Positions 53,087-62,485 are shown, counted from the stretch's first letter. The stretch is DNA of 64,000 nt from Cytophagales bacterium (GCA_004293905.1 RDZE01000020.1:20388-84387); one strand, 5' to 3'. The notes: a model not told the origin generated them from the sequence alone. Numbers and translations are program-made.

Positions 53087-54967
53087 ATGTTAAGAACGGA
53101 TTGGACATACAAATTTTTGCTAACTATCTATATGCTAATAGGTAGTGTAGCCTTTTTGTATGCACAAAAAACGATGCAAGGACTCATCGTAAATCCTAAG
53201 AATGAACCCATAGAAGGTGTAAAAATTTATATTAAAAATTACCAAGAAGCCACTACCTATACTGATATCAATGGTAATTTTAAAATAGTGATTCCAGATG
53301 AAGTAAATAAACTACAAGAGATAGAATTTAGACTAAAAGTAAAAGATAAAAAACAAATATTCGCCAAAAAAATAGCGAATGACTCCATCAAATTTCATAA
53401 AATATACTTAGACCCCAACCAACAAATAGTCGTTGCGACCAAAAGACCCATCAAAAAAGATACAGTAGTCAATACTGAAGTAGCCATAGTTATAGATGAA
53501 AACGAAAACAGCATAGCCGAAACAGAAGAAGAAGAAGAAGAAACCAATACAAACGAGAAAAGCCAAAAAACCAATAACGCCCAAAGCAATTACGTACCCA
53601 AAACCACTTCTGAGAAAATAGAAAACTCACTCAACAATGTCAGTAAAGAATTTTCAGAAGTACAAAAACAAGTAATCGCAAAAGGGCAAAAAATACAAGC
53701 AGAAATCAAAAAAATCTATGAGCAATTAGCCAGTGCAACCGACATTACAGATGATGAACGAAAAAGACTCTTAGAAAAACTTGTAGAGTTAGAAAAACAA
53801 CTTGCTGAAAACTCCAAAATTTACAATGACCTACAACAACAAGCCTCCGAAAGCCTTCGTAAGCTGCGCATGCAAGTAGACCAACAAAATGTAGATTTAG
53901 AACAACTTTCACGCCTTGCCATCATTTTAGGCATCATTATAGGTATTGTAGCTATCATTGCCATTATTTTCTTACTTATTGCGCGCCGCCTCAAAAAGCA
54001 GAGAGACACCATATCTGCTCAGAAAGATGAAATAGAAAACCAAAAACAAAAAATAGAAATACAAAACGTAGAAATCAAAGAGAAAAACGAATCCCTTGCC
54101 GATAGAATCAATGAAATACAGATTCAGAACGAAATCATCACTGCCCAAAAAACTGAAATAGAGGAGCAGAAAAAACAAACAGAAGACAGTATTCGATACG
54201 CACTTACTATACAACAAGCCATACTGCCCACACAAACACAAATGCAAAGGCGACTCGGCAACTACTTCGTCATTTATAAACCCAAAGACATCGTTTCGGG
54301 CGACTTCTATTGGATGTACGAAGCCAACGAGATTACCTACTTAGCAGTAGTTGATTGCACAGGACACGGCGTACCCGGAGGGTTCATGAGCCTTATTAGC
54401 TATTCATTGCTCAATGACATCATGCAAGAACTTCTCGAAGAGAAAATGCACGAAAAAAACAAAATCAACCAAAATCCCATGCCAAGTGAAGTATTAGAAG
54501 AACTACATTGGCGACTCTTCTGGCGACTCAAACAAGACGATGAAAAAGGAAATAATGACGGTATGGATATCTCGCTTTGTATGATTCAAAAGCAAGGAGA
54601 AAATACATTGCTCACATTTGCAGGTGCTAAACATACTATGTGTACTTTCAAAAATGGGCAACTACTTCCTATTAAAGGTACTTCAAGAAGTATTGGAGGG
54701 CGTTTCCAAAATACCGAAAAATCTTTCCAAGACCAAACCATAGAGCTAAAACCTAAAGAATGTCTTTACCTCTTCACAGATGGATACGCTGACAGCCCAA
54801 GCCCTGACCGAAAAAAATTAGGGTCTAAACGCATGTTTGATACCTTTGAAAACAATGGTAACCTGACAATTCCCGAACAAGAACAAAAACTCAATGACCT
54901 TCTCAAAGAATATTCACAAGGAACACCACAAAGAGATGATATTACCATCATAGGCATTCAAGTTTAA
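53087..54967 (+). CDS. Transmembrane SpoIIE-family protein phosphatase with extracytoplasmic domain
   Basis: 626 residues. Signal peptide or first helix 10-26. Residues about 28-115 are a carboxypeptidase-regulatory-like beta-sandwich (GLIVNPKNEPIEGVKIYIKN, TTYTDINGNFKIVIP). An acidic linker and a coiled coil (about 175-275) come next, then a membrane helix (277-299), a second coiled coil (303-370) and the SpoIIE phosphatase domain (about 372-626). Metal ligands are in KDIVSGDFYW and VVDCTGHGVPGGFMS. SpoIIE phosphatases dephosphorylate Ser/Thr proteins, often anti-sigma-factor antagonists. The N-terminal domain is probably outside and the phosphatase inside, so it could signal across the membrane. 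It follows the PorP/SprF-OmpA gene by 58 nt. Confidence 0.92.
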   Translation: MLRTDWTYKFLLTIYMLIGSVAFLYAQKTMQGLIVNPKNEPIEGVKIYIKNYQEATTYTDINGNFKIVIPDEVNKLQEIEFRLKVKDKKQIFAKKIANDSIKFHKIYLDPNQQIVVATKRPIKKDTVVNTEVAIVIDENENSIAETEEEEEETNTNEKSQKTNNAQSNYVPKTTSEKIENSLNNVSKEFSEVQKQVIAKGQKIQAEIKKIYEQLASATDITDDERKRLLEKLVELEKQLAENSKIYNDLQQQASESLRKLRMQVDQQNVDLEQLSRLAIILGIIIGIVAIIAIIFLLIARRLKKQRDTISAQKDEIENQKQKIEIQNVEIKEKNESLADRINEIQIQNEIITAQKTEIEEQKKQTEDSIRYALTIQQAILPTQTQMQRRLGNYFVIYKPKDIVSGDFYWMYEANEITYLAVVDCTGHGVPGGFMSLISYSLLNDIMQELLEEKMHEKNKINQNPMPSEVLEELHWRLFWRLKQDDEKGNNDGMDISLCMIQKQGENTLLTFAGAKHTMCTFKNGQLLPIKGTSRSIGGRFQNTEKSFQDQTIELKPKECLYLFTDGYADSPSPDRKKLGSKRMFDTFENNGNLTIPEQEQKLNDLLKEYSQGTPQRDDITIIGIQV

Positions 54968-54984
54968 ATTTTATTGATTAATTT

Positions 54985-55305
54985 ATGGCAAGTATTAAAA
55001 ACATCAAGCACCTATCCAACGAGGAAATCAACCAAGAGCTTCAAAACGGAGCCAAATTCGTTATATTCGAATACGCTGTTTCCATCATTATCCTAACTTT
55101 TAAGCGCGGAAGCAACATTTATTTTATCAAGGCAGGCGAATCACCCCTGAAGTATAGCCTTCAGTATATAATACCAACTTTTATATTTGGCTGGTGGGGC
55201 ATTCCTTGGGGTCCCATTTATACCATTATGGCTCTTTATACTAACTTTACAGGTGGAAAAGATGTAACTCAGGAAGTGATCAATAGTCTAAGGAAACAAT
55301 CATAA
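54985..55305 (+). CDS. Small membrane protein of unknown function
   Basis: 106 residues. N-terminal charged helix (NIKHLSNEEINQELQNGAKFVIFEYAVSI), then two or three hydrophobic segments (about 29-40, and 60-92 with FGWWGIPWGPIYTI). It resembles uncharacterised two-helix proteins seen in bacteria. It starts 17 nt after the SpoIIE phosphatase stop and its stop codon overlaps the MOSC gene start by one base (the last A is shared), so the three genes may be transcribed together. Confidence 0.78.
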   Translation: MASIKNIKHLSNEEINQELQNGAKFVIFEYAVSIIILTFKRGSNIYFIKAGESPLKYSLQYIIPTFIFGWWGIPWGPIYTIMALYTNFTGGKDVTQEVINSLRKQS

Positions 55306-56111
55306 TGAAAGTAAAAAGCATACATATCTACCCCATTAAATCTTGTGGAAGCATCAACCTTCAAGAGGCACAAATCTCGCCAACGGGCTTTTTATACGAC
55401 CGCAATTTTATGTTAGTAGATACTCAAATGCGTTTTTTATCACAGCGCGAATACCCTCAAATGGCGCACATACAAGTAGAAATACTAAGCCAAGAAGCCA
55501 CCTTGAAGATAGACGCACCCCATAAAAAAACATTGTATATTGCTATAAATGATTTTTTACAAAAAGGCTACCCTATGCCTACTACTATATGGAATGATAC
55601 CTGCACCACACTATTCTATAGCGCAGAAGCTGACCAATGGTTTTCCGATTTTTTAGGTATAGACTGCCGACTCACCTACCTACCATCTACCTCAGAACGT
55701 ATCATAGACCCACAATACAACCCAAAACAAAAAATTACCTCTCTTTCCGATGGGTATCCTTTTTTGCTCACCACAGAAGCCTCACTTGACGACCTCAACC
55801 AGCGCCTCGAAAACCCTATCACAATGCAACGTTTTCGCCCTAATATTGTCATCGAGGGTGTAAAACCTTTTGAAGAAGACCAATGGAAAACCATCAAAAT
55901 AGGCGATTTATACTTCGATATAGCCAAACCTTGTGCGCGTTGTCAAGTAATCACCATAGACCCCCAAACCGCCGAAGTAGGTAAAGAACCCCTTAAAACA
56001 CTCTCTACATTTCGAAAAAAAGACAATAAAGTGTTATTTGGGCAAAACCTTATCCATCAAAAAAATGAAGGAAGCATCAAAGTAGGCGACACCATAGAAA
56101 TTATTGCCTAA
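55305..56111 (+). CDS. MOSC-domain protein (YcbX-like molybdenum-cofactor enzyme)
   Basis: 268 residues. The N-terminal MOSC_N beta-barrel domain has IYPIKSCGSINLQEAQISPTGFLYDR (about 6-31). The C-terminal MOSC domain has FRPNIVIEGVKPFEEDQW and the conserved cysteine pair in IAKPCARCQVITID (about 205-218). Homologues use a molybdenum cofactor bound to the conserved Cys for N-hydroxylated-base reduction (YcbX/mARC). No cofactor biosynthesis gene is nearby. Its start overlaps the stop of the small membrane protein gene. Confidence 0.92.
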   Translation: MKVKSIHIYPIKSCGSINLQEAQISPTGFLYDRNFMLVDTQMRFLSQREYPQMAHIQVEILSQEATLKIDAPHKKTLYIAINDFLQKGYPMPTTIWNDTCTTLFYSAEADQWFSDFLGIDCRLTYLPSTSERIIDPQYNPKQKITSLSDGYPFLLTTEASLDDLNQRLENPITMQRFRPNIVIEGVKPFEEDQWKTIKIGDLYFDIAKPCARCQVITIDPQTAEVGKEPLKTLSTFRKKDNKVLFGQNLIHQKNEGSIKVGDTIEIIA

Positions 56112-56161
56112 AGCACACCTCTCTAAGAAACCTTTTTGCCTGCACAAACTGTTTTTGGGAT

Positions 56162-57388
56162 ATGGAAAAAAGCAATGATACAATACATTCTACAAACCAG
56201 GCTCTACAAATAACACCCATTATCGCGCAAGCCATTCACGATGGCTATCCCTTTGCGCTTTGGCGGTTGCCCTCGAAAGAAGAAAAACACATAATAGTGC
56301 AAATAGGCACAACTACAACACCCCAATCCATTGACATTCACCAAACCAAAGAAGCAGGGTTTCTTATCAGCCCATTCATCAACCCCAATCTTGAGCAAAG
56401 CCATTGGATAAAGGCAGATTTACATCTTCAATTTAACAGTCAAGAAACTTACGAAGACAATATAAACATTATACGCCCAGAGTATAAAAATTGGTTAGAA
56501 AATGCTCTTCATCACAACAAAGACCTCAAAAAAAGCTATCAGCATCTTCAATTCAATACCAACACAGCCCTTCAACAATGTACAAATAACGTAGCCAAAG
56601 CACACTATACCCAATTAGTCAAAAAAGGCATTCAAGCCATTCATAACCAACTATTCCAAAAAGTAGTCCTTTCGCGCCCCAAGCCACTTCCTATACACCA
56701 ATTTGATGCTTGGGCATTTTTTCACCGACTTTGTCAGCAATACCCACAGGCTTTTGTATCAGTGTTTTATCTTCCTAAAAAAGGTTTTTGGATAGGTGCA
56801 AGCCCCGAAATCATCGTACAACAAAATAAAAATGGCATTTTTAGAACAGTAGCCTTAGCAGGTACACAACCCTACCAACCCCAAATACCCTTACAAAATC
56901 TTTCTTGGACACAAAAAGAAATAGAAGAACAAGCACTCGTAAGCCGCTATATCATCAATAGTTTTAAAAAAATAAGACTCCGCGAATTTGACGAAATAGG
57001 ACCCAAAACAGTACAAGCAGGTAATTTAGTACATCTAAAAACACTCTTTGAGGTAGATACCCAAGCCGTCAATTTTCCTAACCTGAGCCAAACCATGCTC
57101 CACCTCTTGCACCCTACCTCCGCAGTATGTGGTATGCCCAAAGCCGAATCACTTGAGTTTATCCTTCAAAATGAACAATATGAAAGACAATTCTACAGCG
57201 GCTTTTTAGGACCCGTAGGCATCGACCAAGAAATTCATCTCTTTGTCAACTTGCGCTCTATGCAATGGTTCGGTAACACACTTGAGTTATACATAGGAGC
57301 AGGCATCACCGCCGACTCTGTCCCTGAAAAAGAATGGAACGAAACCGAAATCAAAAGCCAAACATTGGCATCACTTCTTGTTTTCTAA
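56162..57388 (+). CDS. menF: Isochorismate synthase
   Basis: 408 residues, a chorismate-binding enzyme. Characteristic motifs are KVVLSRP (about 163), WIGASPEII, TVALAGTQPY, EIGPKTVQAGNLVHLKT, LLHPTSAVCGMPK, EQYERQFYSGFLGPVG, and the C-terminal LELYIGAGITADSVPEKEWNETE. The AVCGMPK and FYSGFLGP segments fit isochorismate synthases. It makes isochorismate from chorismate, the first step of menaquinone or of siderophore synthesis; no other men gene is near, so the pathway is inferred from the phylum's usual respiration. Its last 18 nt overlap the convergent M56 gene. Confidence 0.9.
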   Translation: MEKSNDTIHSTNQALQITPIIAQAIHDGYPFALWRLPSKEEKHIIVQIGTTTTPQSIDIHQTKEAGFLISPFINPNLEQSHWIKADLHLQFNSQETYEDNINIIRPEYKNWLENALHHNKDLKKSYQHLQFNTNTALQQCTNNVAKAHYTQLVKKGIQAIHNQLFQKVVLSRPKPLPIHQFDAWAFFHRLCQQYPQAFVSVFYLPKKGFWIGASPEIIVQQNKNGIFRTVALAGTQPYQPQIPLQNLSWTQKEIEEQALVSRYIINSFKKIRLREFDEIGPKTVQAGNLVHLKTLFEVDTQAVNFPNLSQTMLHLLHPTSAVCGMPKAESLEFILQNEQYERQFYSGFLGPVGIDQEIHLFVNLRSMQWFGNTLELYIGAGITADSVPEKEWNETEIKSQTLASLLVF

Positions 57389-58558
57389 AATTACTGGAAA
57401 AATACCTTTTTGCTTCACAGGCTTCCCCCTATAATGGGCTGGTAGCCAATGGTATCGACTGCTGGCTTTTAAAAATGCCTCCAATATCTCATCATTGAGG
57501 CGCGCATTATTTCCCCCGACTACCTCTGCCCTAAGTACTCCCCCCTGACTCGATACCTCAAAAACAATATCTACCTTATAAGTCATATTTTTGGGCATAC
57601 GTACCTTTTCTTGTATTACTTTGGCAAACATTTTCTGAAAATTTTCAATTCCCCCTCCCACTTTTACGGGCACCATCAATGGCGGTGTAAGCGGCTCAGG
57701 GGCTGTCATTGCCCATAAAAGACCTAAAAAGGGCAAAACAAATAATATCTTAAAAAACTGATAATCAGCCGTTCGTTTTTTATTGAGCATCTTAATGCGT
57801 GTCTTTACCTGAATTTGATTAAAACCATTCACCAAATTGAGTTTTAACTTATCAAACAATGATTTGACTATCAGTTGTGTATAATCTTTGATATTTCGCT
57901 CCGTAAGCACTAAGTTATCGGCTATAAACTCATGTTGCAAACGCAAGGCTCGGTCATAAAGATAAATGACGGGATTGTACCAAAAGACTATTTTCAACAC
58001 TTCCAGCCATAATATATCATAACTATGCCTACCCCTGATATGCCTCAACTCGTGCGACAATATCCTATCAGCTTCTTGCTCTGAAAGTTGTAATTTTTTA
58101 TCCCAAAAAATATAGGTAAGAAAAGAAAAGGTAGGCAAATGGCTCGAAGTATGCACCAATTGATAATCTCGCCGATACTCCACAGGGTTGTTTTCTATAA
58201 GTTCATAAATGCTAAACAATTTGTAGAGATATAAAATCAATAAAATAAATGCCACCAATCCATAAATAAAAAAAACTATTCCCAACCAATCAGAAGACCA
58301 TAAAACCATATTTTCCTCTACCGTTTGTAAAGTAAGGCTAACCCTATCTAAACGAAAATAATAGACCTCTTGCATAGACCAATACCCTACCGAGCTATGG
58401 AAAAAAGGCACTATTAATGCCAACAAAGATGCCAGCAAAAGATAATAGCGATTGCGCGCAAAAAAAGTATCTTGCGCAAAAAAGAAATGATAAGGAATAT
58501 ATAACAACACCAATACCAAAGACGCCTCTAAACTCACTATGTACCAAAAAGAAAGCAT
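57371..58558 (-). CDS. M56-family metallopeptidase (BlaR1-like) fused to TonB-C domain
   Basis: 395 residues from the ATG at 58558 (MLSFWYIVSL). Four membrane helices are predicted (about 4-25, 40-55, 95-115, 260-278). The peptidase motif SHELRHIRGR (HExxH at 169-173) and downstream EFIAD zinc ligand are intact. Residues about 300-395 form a TonB C-terminal-like domain (VDIVFEVSSQGGVLRAEVVGG, PAHYRGKPVKQKGIFPVILE). M56 peptidases such as BlaR1 cleave repressors in response to a sensor; here the usual penicillin-binding domain is replaced by TonB-C. No BlaI-type repressor gene is next to it. The upstream end overlaps no other gene and is 94 nt from the divergent TPR gene start. Confidence 0.9.
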   Translation of the reverse strand: MLSFWYIVSLEASLVLVLLYIPYHFFFAQDTFFARNRYYLLLASLLALIVPFFHSSVGYWSMQEVYYFRLDRVSLTLQTVEENMVLWSSDWLGIVFFIYGLVAFILLILYLYKLFSIYELIENNPVEYRRDYQLVHTSSHLPTFSFLTYIFWDKKLQLSEQEADRILSHELRHIRGRHSYDILWLEVLKIVFWYNPVIYLYDRALRLQHEFIADNLVLTERNIKDYTQLIVKSLFDKLKLNLVNGFNQIQVKTRIKMLNKKRTADYQFFKILFVLPFLGLLWAMTAPEPLTPPLMVPVKVGGGIENFQKMFAKVIQEKVRMPKNMTYKVDIVFEVSSQGGVLRAEVVGGNNARLNDEILEAFLKASSRYHWLPAHYRGKPVKQKGIFPVILENKK

Positions 58559-58652
58559 GACAATGTTTTTTTTAGTGTTTACGTTGCTCAAAGATAATAA
58601 TTTCAGAAATATTTTACTAATTTGCAAGCAAATATCTTACTATTCAAAATAT

Positions 58653-59168
58653 ATGGATACAAACGAAGATGCTTATGAATTAGATAGGCTTTTTTTCAAA
58701 GCAGATAACCAAATCAAAGACGGAAGAATTGTAGAAGCCATTGACACCCTTACACATATCTTAGAGTTAGACCTTGAGTATGGAAAAGCCTACAACCATT
58801 TAGGTTGGATTTATGAAACGAAGTATAAAAACTACACAAAAGCAGAGGAATGTTATAAATTAGCCTTGCGCTACGCCCCCGACTACACTGCCATATACCT
58901 TAACTATGCCATTTTGCTCTCTAACTTAGAAAAATACAACGAATTAGCTCCTCTTTTAGACAAAGCCTTCGAGGTAAAAGGTATTAATAAATCAAAAGTA
59001 TGGAATGAATACGCCATTATGTACGAGATGCAAGGCAACTACGAAAAAGCCATAGAAGCCTACAAAAAAAGTATTCAACTCTCATTGAACAACGAAGACA
59101 TTGACATCTTCGAAAAATCAATAGAAAGATGCGAGAAAAAAACAAAATTATTCTCTGATATAGTTTGA
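58653..59168 (+). CDS. Tetratricopeptide-repeat protein
   Basis: 171 residues from the ATG at 58653 (MDTNEDAYELD); longer in-frame starts overlap the divergent M56 gene. At least four TPR units (about 15-160): GRIVEAIDTLTHILELD, YGKAYNHLGWIYETK, YTKAEECYKLALRYAP, YEKAIEAYKKSIQLS. No signal peptide; probably cytoplasmic. TPR proteins mediate protein contacts; the partner is unknown. The DNA polymerase III delta prime gene starts 4 nt after its stop. Confidence 0.85.
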   Translation: MDTNEDAYELDRLFFKADNQIKDGRIVEAIDTLTHILELDLEYGKAYNHLGWIYETKYKNYTKAEECYKLALRYAPDYTAIYLNYAILLSNLEKYNELAPLLDKAFEVKGINKSKVWNEYAIMYEMQGNYEKAIEAYKKSIQLSLNNEDIDIFEKSIERCEKKTKLFSDIV

Positions 59169-59172
59169 TACC

Positions 59173-60288
59173 ATGTTGTTTGGAGAAATAAAAGCACTAC
59201 AAGATAGCAAAACAAAACTCATCAAAGCCATACAAACAAGGCATATTGCACATGCACAACTCTTTTGGGGCATAGAAGGGAGTGCCGCCTTACCAATGGC
59301 TATGGCGTATGCTACTTATTTATTGTGCGAAAATAAACAACCCAACGATTCTTGCGGAAAGTGCCCCGCCTGCCTAAAATCACAAAAACTAATCCACCCC
59401 GATTGGCATTTTATTTTTCCAACAGCAACTACCAAAAAAATAAGTTCCAAACCCACAAGTCAAGATTTTATGGTAGAATGGAGGGCATTTTTACAAAAAA
59501 ATCCTTATGCTTCTTTGAGTCATTGGCTGGCACACATCGAAGCCGAAGACAAACAAGGAAATATCTCAGTGGAAGAAAGCCGAAATATACTCTCCAAACT
59601 TTCATTAAAAGCCTTCGAAAGTCCCTACAAAATTATGATGATTTGGCTGCCTGAGCTCATGAATCTGAATGCTGCCAATGCAATCCTTAAAATATTAGAA
59701 GAACCTACCCCACAAACTGTATTCTTACTCGTTAGCCACGATAAAAGAAAGCTACTTACCACCATCATATCGCGTTTGCAAGCCGTCAGAATACCTCAAT
59801 TTTCTGACAAAGAACTTGCTGAAATACTCGTAGAAAAATACCAAATAGAGGTAGAAAAAGCCCAATCTGTAGCCTTTTTAGCAGATGGAAACCTCAATGA
59901 AGCCCTGCACTTATTGGAAGAAGTAAGCATTAATCATTTTGACTTATTTAGAAATTGGATGCGGAGTTGTTTTAAAAAAGACTATAAAAATCTTTTACAA
60001 CACACCGAACAGTTTTCGGCGTTGAGCAAAGATGCACAAAAAAGTTTCTTGCTCTATGGTTTGCATATCTCTCGTGAAACCATTTTATGGGTAGAAGGTG
60101 CATCGCCTTTGGTGCGTTTGCGTGGTCAGGAGTTAGAATTTGTCAAAAATTTCTCCTCTTTTTTCCCCTTACACACCGCCCAAACTTTCAGCGAAAAACT
60201 CAATGAAGCCTACTATCATTTAGAAAGGAATGCCAACGCAAAAATTGTTTTCTTAGATACTTCTCTCCAACTCACCCGCTGCTTTTAG
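59173..60288 (+). CDS. holB: DNA polymerase III subunit delta prime-like
   Basis: 371 residues. AAA+ clamp-loader fold: HAQLFWGIEGSAALPMA replaces the Walker A loop (loss of ATP binding is normal for delta prime), a zinc-finger CGKCPACLKSQKL lies at about 62-75, and the sensor region is NAANAILKILEEPTPQTVFLLVSH. Delta prime is part of the beta-clamp loader; its last third shows collar-like helices. It starts 4 nt after the TPR gene and its 3' end overlaps the convergent ispH by 36 nt. Confidence 0.85.
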   Translation: MLFGEIKALQDSKTKLIKAIQTRHIAHAQLFWGIEGSAALPMAMAYATYLLCENKQPNDSCGKCPACLKSQKLIHPDWHFIFPTATTKKISSKPTSQDFMVEWRAFLQKNPYASLSHWLAHIEAEDKQGNISVEESRNILSKLSLKAFESPYKIMMIWLPELMNLNAANAILKILEEPTPQTVFLLVSHDKRKLLTTIISRLQAVRIPQFSDKELAEILVEKYQIEVEKAQSVAFLADGNLNEALHLLEEVSINHFDLFRNWMRSCFKKDYKNLLQHTEQFSALSKDAQKSFLLYGLHISRETILWVEGASPLVRLRGQELEFVKNFSSFFPLHTAQTFSEKLNEAYYHLERNANAKIVFLDTSLQLTRCF

Positions 60289-61152
60289 GATATAATCGCG
60301 AACACGCTCCATCAACCACATAGGCGTAGAAGTAGCCCCACAAATTCCTACACGGCAATCCTCCGAAAACCATTCTTTTTGCACCTCAAACTCATTTTCA
60401 ATAAAATAACTTTCAGGATTATTGCGCTTACAAACTTCATAAAGGGCTTTTCCATTAGAGCTTTTTTTCCCACTTACAAATAAAATTACATCATGTGCTT
60501 TGGCAAATATTTCCAACTGAGGTTCTCTGTTAGATACTTGTCGGCAGATACTATCATTGGCATCAAAATCGGGTAGGCGTTCGGGATATTGGTCGTGAAT
60601 ACGTTTGTTAATTTCATCTTTAAGACGATAAAAACCCTCTGTACTTTTGGTAGTTTGGCTAAATAGAGTAATAGGGCGGCTGTAGTCTATCTTGGCGAGG
60701 TCTTCGTCTTTCATCACAATGATAGCTTCTTGGTTGGTTTGCCCCGAAAGCCCTATCACTTCAGCATGTCCTTCTTTGCCATAAATCACAATTTGTCCTT
60801 CGTTTTTGAGTGTTTGGTCATAGGCATTTTTTACCCTATTTTGCAACTTAAGCACTACAGGGCAAGATGCATCTATCAACTCTATATTGTTTTGAAGGGC
60901 TATTTGATACGTTTCGGGCGGTTCTCCGTGTGCTCTTATCAAGACTCTGCAATTTTGTAAGGTACGCAAATCTTCGTGTGTGATGATGCGTAGACCTTTT
61001 TCATAAAGACGTTTTACCTCCATATCGTTATGCACAATATCGCCTAAGCAATACAATGCTTCACTTTCTTTGAGGGCTTCTTCTGCCATTTGGATAGCAT
61101 ACTCTACCCCAAAACAATATCCTGAATTTTTATCTATTTCTGCTTGAATCAT
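60253..61152 (-). CDS. ispH: 4-hydroxy-3-methylbut-2-enyl diphosphate reductase IspH
   Basis: 299 residues from the ATG at 61152 (MIQAEIDKNSGYCFGV). Fe-S cysteines lie in GYCFGV (Cys13), ASCPVVLK (about Cys98) and DSICRQVSNRE (about Cys205). The substrate-binding His in RAHGEPPE and KEGHAEVIG and the catalytic Glu in GHAE are intact, and the C-terminal CGATSTPMWLMERV closes the fold. It catalyses the last step of the MEP isoprenoid pathway, making isopentenyl and dimethylallyl diphosphate. The start is 72 nt after the stop of folK on the same strand. Confidence 0.96.
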   Translation of the reverse strand: MIQAEIDKNSGYCFGVEYAIQMAEEALKESEALYCLGDIVHNDMEVKRLYEKGLRIITHEDLRTLQNCRVLIRAHGEPPETYQIALQNNIELIDASCPVVLKLQNRVKNAYDQTLKNEGQIVIYGKEGHAEVIGLSGQTNQEAIIVMKDEDLAKIDYSRPITLFSQTTKSTEGFYRLKDEINKRIHDQYPERLPDFDANDSICRQVSNREPQLEIFAKAHDVILFVSGKKSSNGKALYEVCKRNNPESYFIENEFEVQKEWFSEDCRVGICGATSTPMWLMERVRDYILKAAGELERSI

Positions 61153-61224
61153 AATAGTTATGTAGTAGCCAAATTTGAGCAAATTTAGTATTTTTTCATG
61201 AAAAACTATCTCCCATGTCATGAA

Positions 61225-61737
61225 TTAATCCATTCGTGATAGCAAATTGTTTTTTTCAAAGGGTTTTATTAGCTCTACTGACAATTGGTCGGGGCAATCG
61301 GTCAAAAGTTCCAGATGGCTTTTTTGGAGCGTTGGATGTAAGAAATTGGGTAGTATTTCGCAAAGAGGTACCAATGTAAAACGGCGATAGGCAATTTGGG
61401 GGTGTGGAATTTGCAAGTGCTCGGTTTGGAAAATGAGTTCGTCAAGGTATAAAATATCAATATCTAACATGCGTTCTCCCCAGCGCACTGTTTTAGGAAT
61501 GGCTAAATCTTTCTCAATGGCTTGGGTTATTTCTAAAAGTTTAAGTGGAGGAGGCGCACCCTCTAAAACCAATACTTGATTAAGAAAAATAGGTTGTTCT
61601 TGTATGCCCCAAGGAGCAGTAGCATAGACAGACGAAGCCACTAAGAGTTTTCCTACACGCTGTTGAAGTTCTTCAAGGGCTTTTGTTAAATAATATGCTC
61701 TATCGCCCACATTACTGCCTAAAAGTAGTACAATCAT
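61225..61737 (-). CDS. folK: Dihydropterin pyrophosphokinase FolK
   Basis: 170 residues from the ATG at 61737 (MIVLLLGSNVGDRA). HPPK motifs: N-terminal LLLGSNVGDRAYYL, RWGERMLDIDILYLDE (active-site Asp pair binding magnesium) and IPHPQIAYRRFTLVPLCEI. It transfers pyrophosphate from ATP to 6-hydroxymethyl-7,8-dihydropterin in folate synthesis. It is divergent from ung with about 73 nt between starts, and upstream of ispH on the same strand. Confidence 0.94.
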   Translation of the reverse strand: MIVLLLGSNVGDRAYYLTKALEELQQRVGKLLVASSVYATAPWGIQEQPIFLNQVLVLEGAPPPLKLLEITQAIEKDLAIPKTVRWGERMLDIDILYLDELIFQTEHLQIPHPQIAYRRFTLVPLCEILPNFLHPTLQKSHLELLTDCPDQLSVELIKPFEKNNLLSRMD

Positions 61738-61810
61738 GATGATAAGTTTGCTAAAAAACGTGCAAATTTGGGAAAAAATAAAGACCTTTGCCCTATAAAC
61801 CAATAATAAA

Positions 61811-62467
61811 ATGGAAGTAAAAATAGAAGAATCTTGGAAAAATGTATTGGCAGAAGAGTTTGAGAAGCCTTATTTCGTCAAACTAACTGCGTTTGTACGT
61901 GAAGAATACCAAACGCAAACCATTTACCCACCTGCCAAACTCATCTTTAGTGCTTTCGAAAAATGCCCTTTTGATGATGTAAAAGTCGTTATTTTAGGGC
62001 AAGACCCCTACCATGGCGAAGGACAAGCCAATGGATTATGCTTCTCTGTAGCTGATGGCATTACTACCCCCCCCTCGCTACGCAATGTATTCAAAGAAAT
62101 TAAAGAAGATTTAGGCAAACCTGTTCCCAAATCGGGTAACTTGGAAAGATGGGCAGAGCAGGGCGTATTTCTACTGAATGCTACGCTCACTGTAAGAGCA
62201 AAAACTCCGGGCTCGCATCAAAAAAAAGGTTGGGAAGAATTTACAGACGCTGTCATCAAAAAAATATCTGAAGAAAAAGAAGGAATTGTTTTTATGCTTT
62301 GGGGCAAATATGCACAAGACAAAGGAAACGTGATAGACACCGCCAAACACTTAGTGCTGAAAGATGCACACCCTTCGCCTATGGCAAAAGGATATGGGGG
62401 CAAAAAACACTTCAGCCAAGTCAATGAATACCTGAAAAGCAAAGGATTGAAAGAAATTGATTGGTAA
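61811..62467 (+). CDS. ung: Uracil-DNA glycosylase
   Basis: 218 residues. Catalytic water-activating motif GQDPYHG (Asp65), uracil pocket in GLCFSVADGITTPPSL, and the DNA-intercalation loop HPSPMAKGY carrying the catalytic His. Full length for family 1 UDG. It removes uracil from DNA at the start of base-excision repair. rlmD starts 18 nt after its stop. Confidence 0.97.
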   Translation: MEVKIEESWKNVLAEEFEKPYFVKLTAFVREEYQTQTIYPPAKLIFSAFEKCPFDDVKVVILGQDPYHGEGQANGLCFSVADGITTPPSLRNVFKEIKEDLGKPVPKSGNLERWAEQGVFLLNATLTVRAKTPGSHQKKGWEEFTDAVIKKISEEKEGIVFMLWGKYAQDKGNVIDTAKHLVLKDAHPSPMAKGYGGKKHFSQVNEYLKSKGLKEIDW

Positions 62468-62485
62468 CTCTAAAAAAAGGCACTT

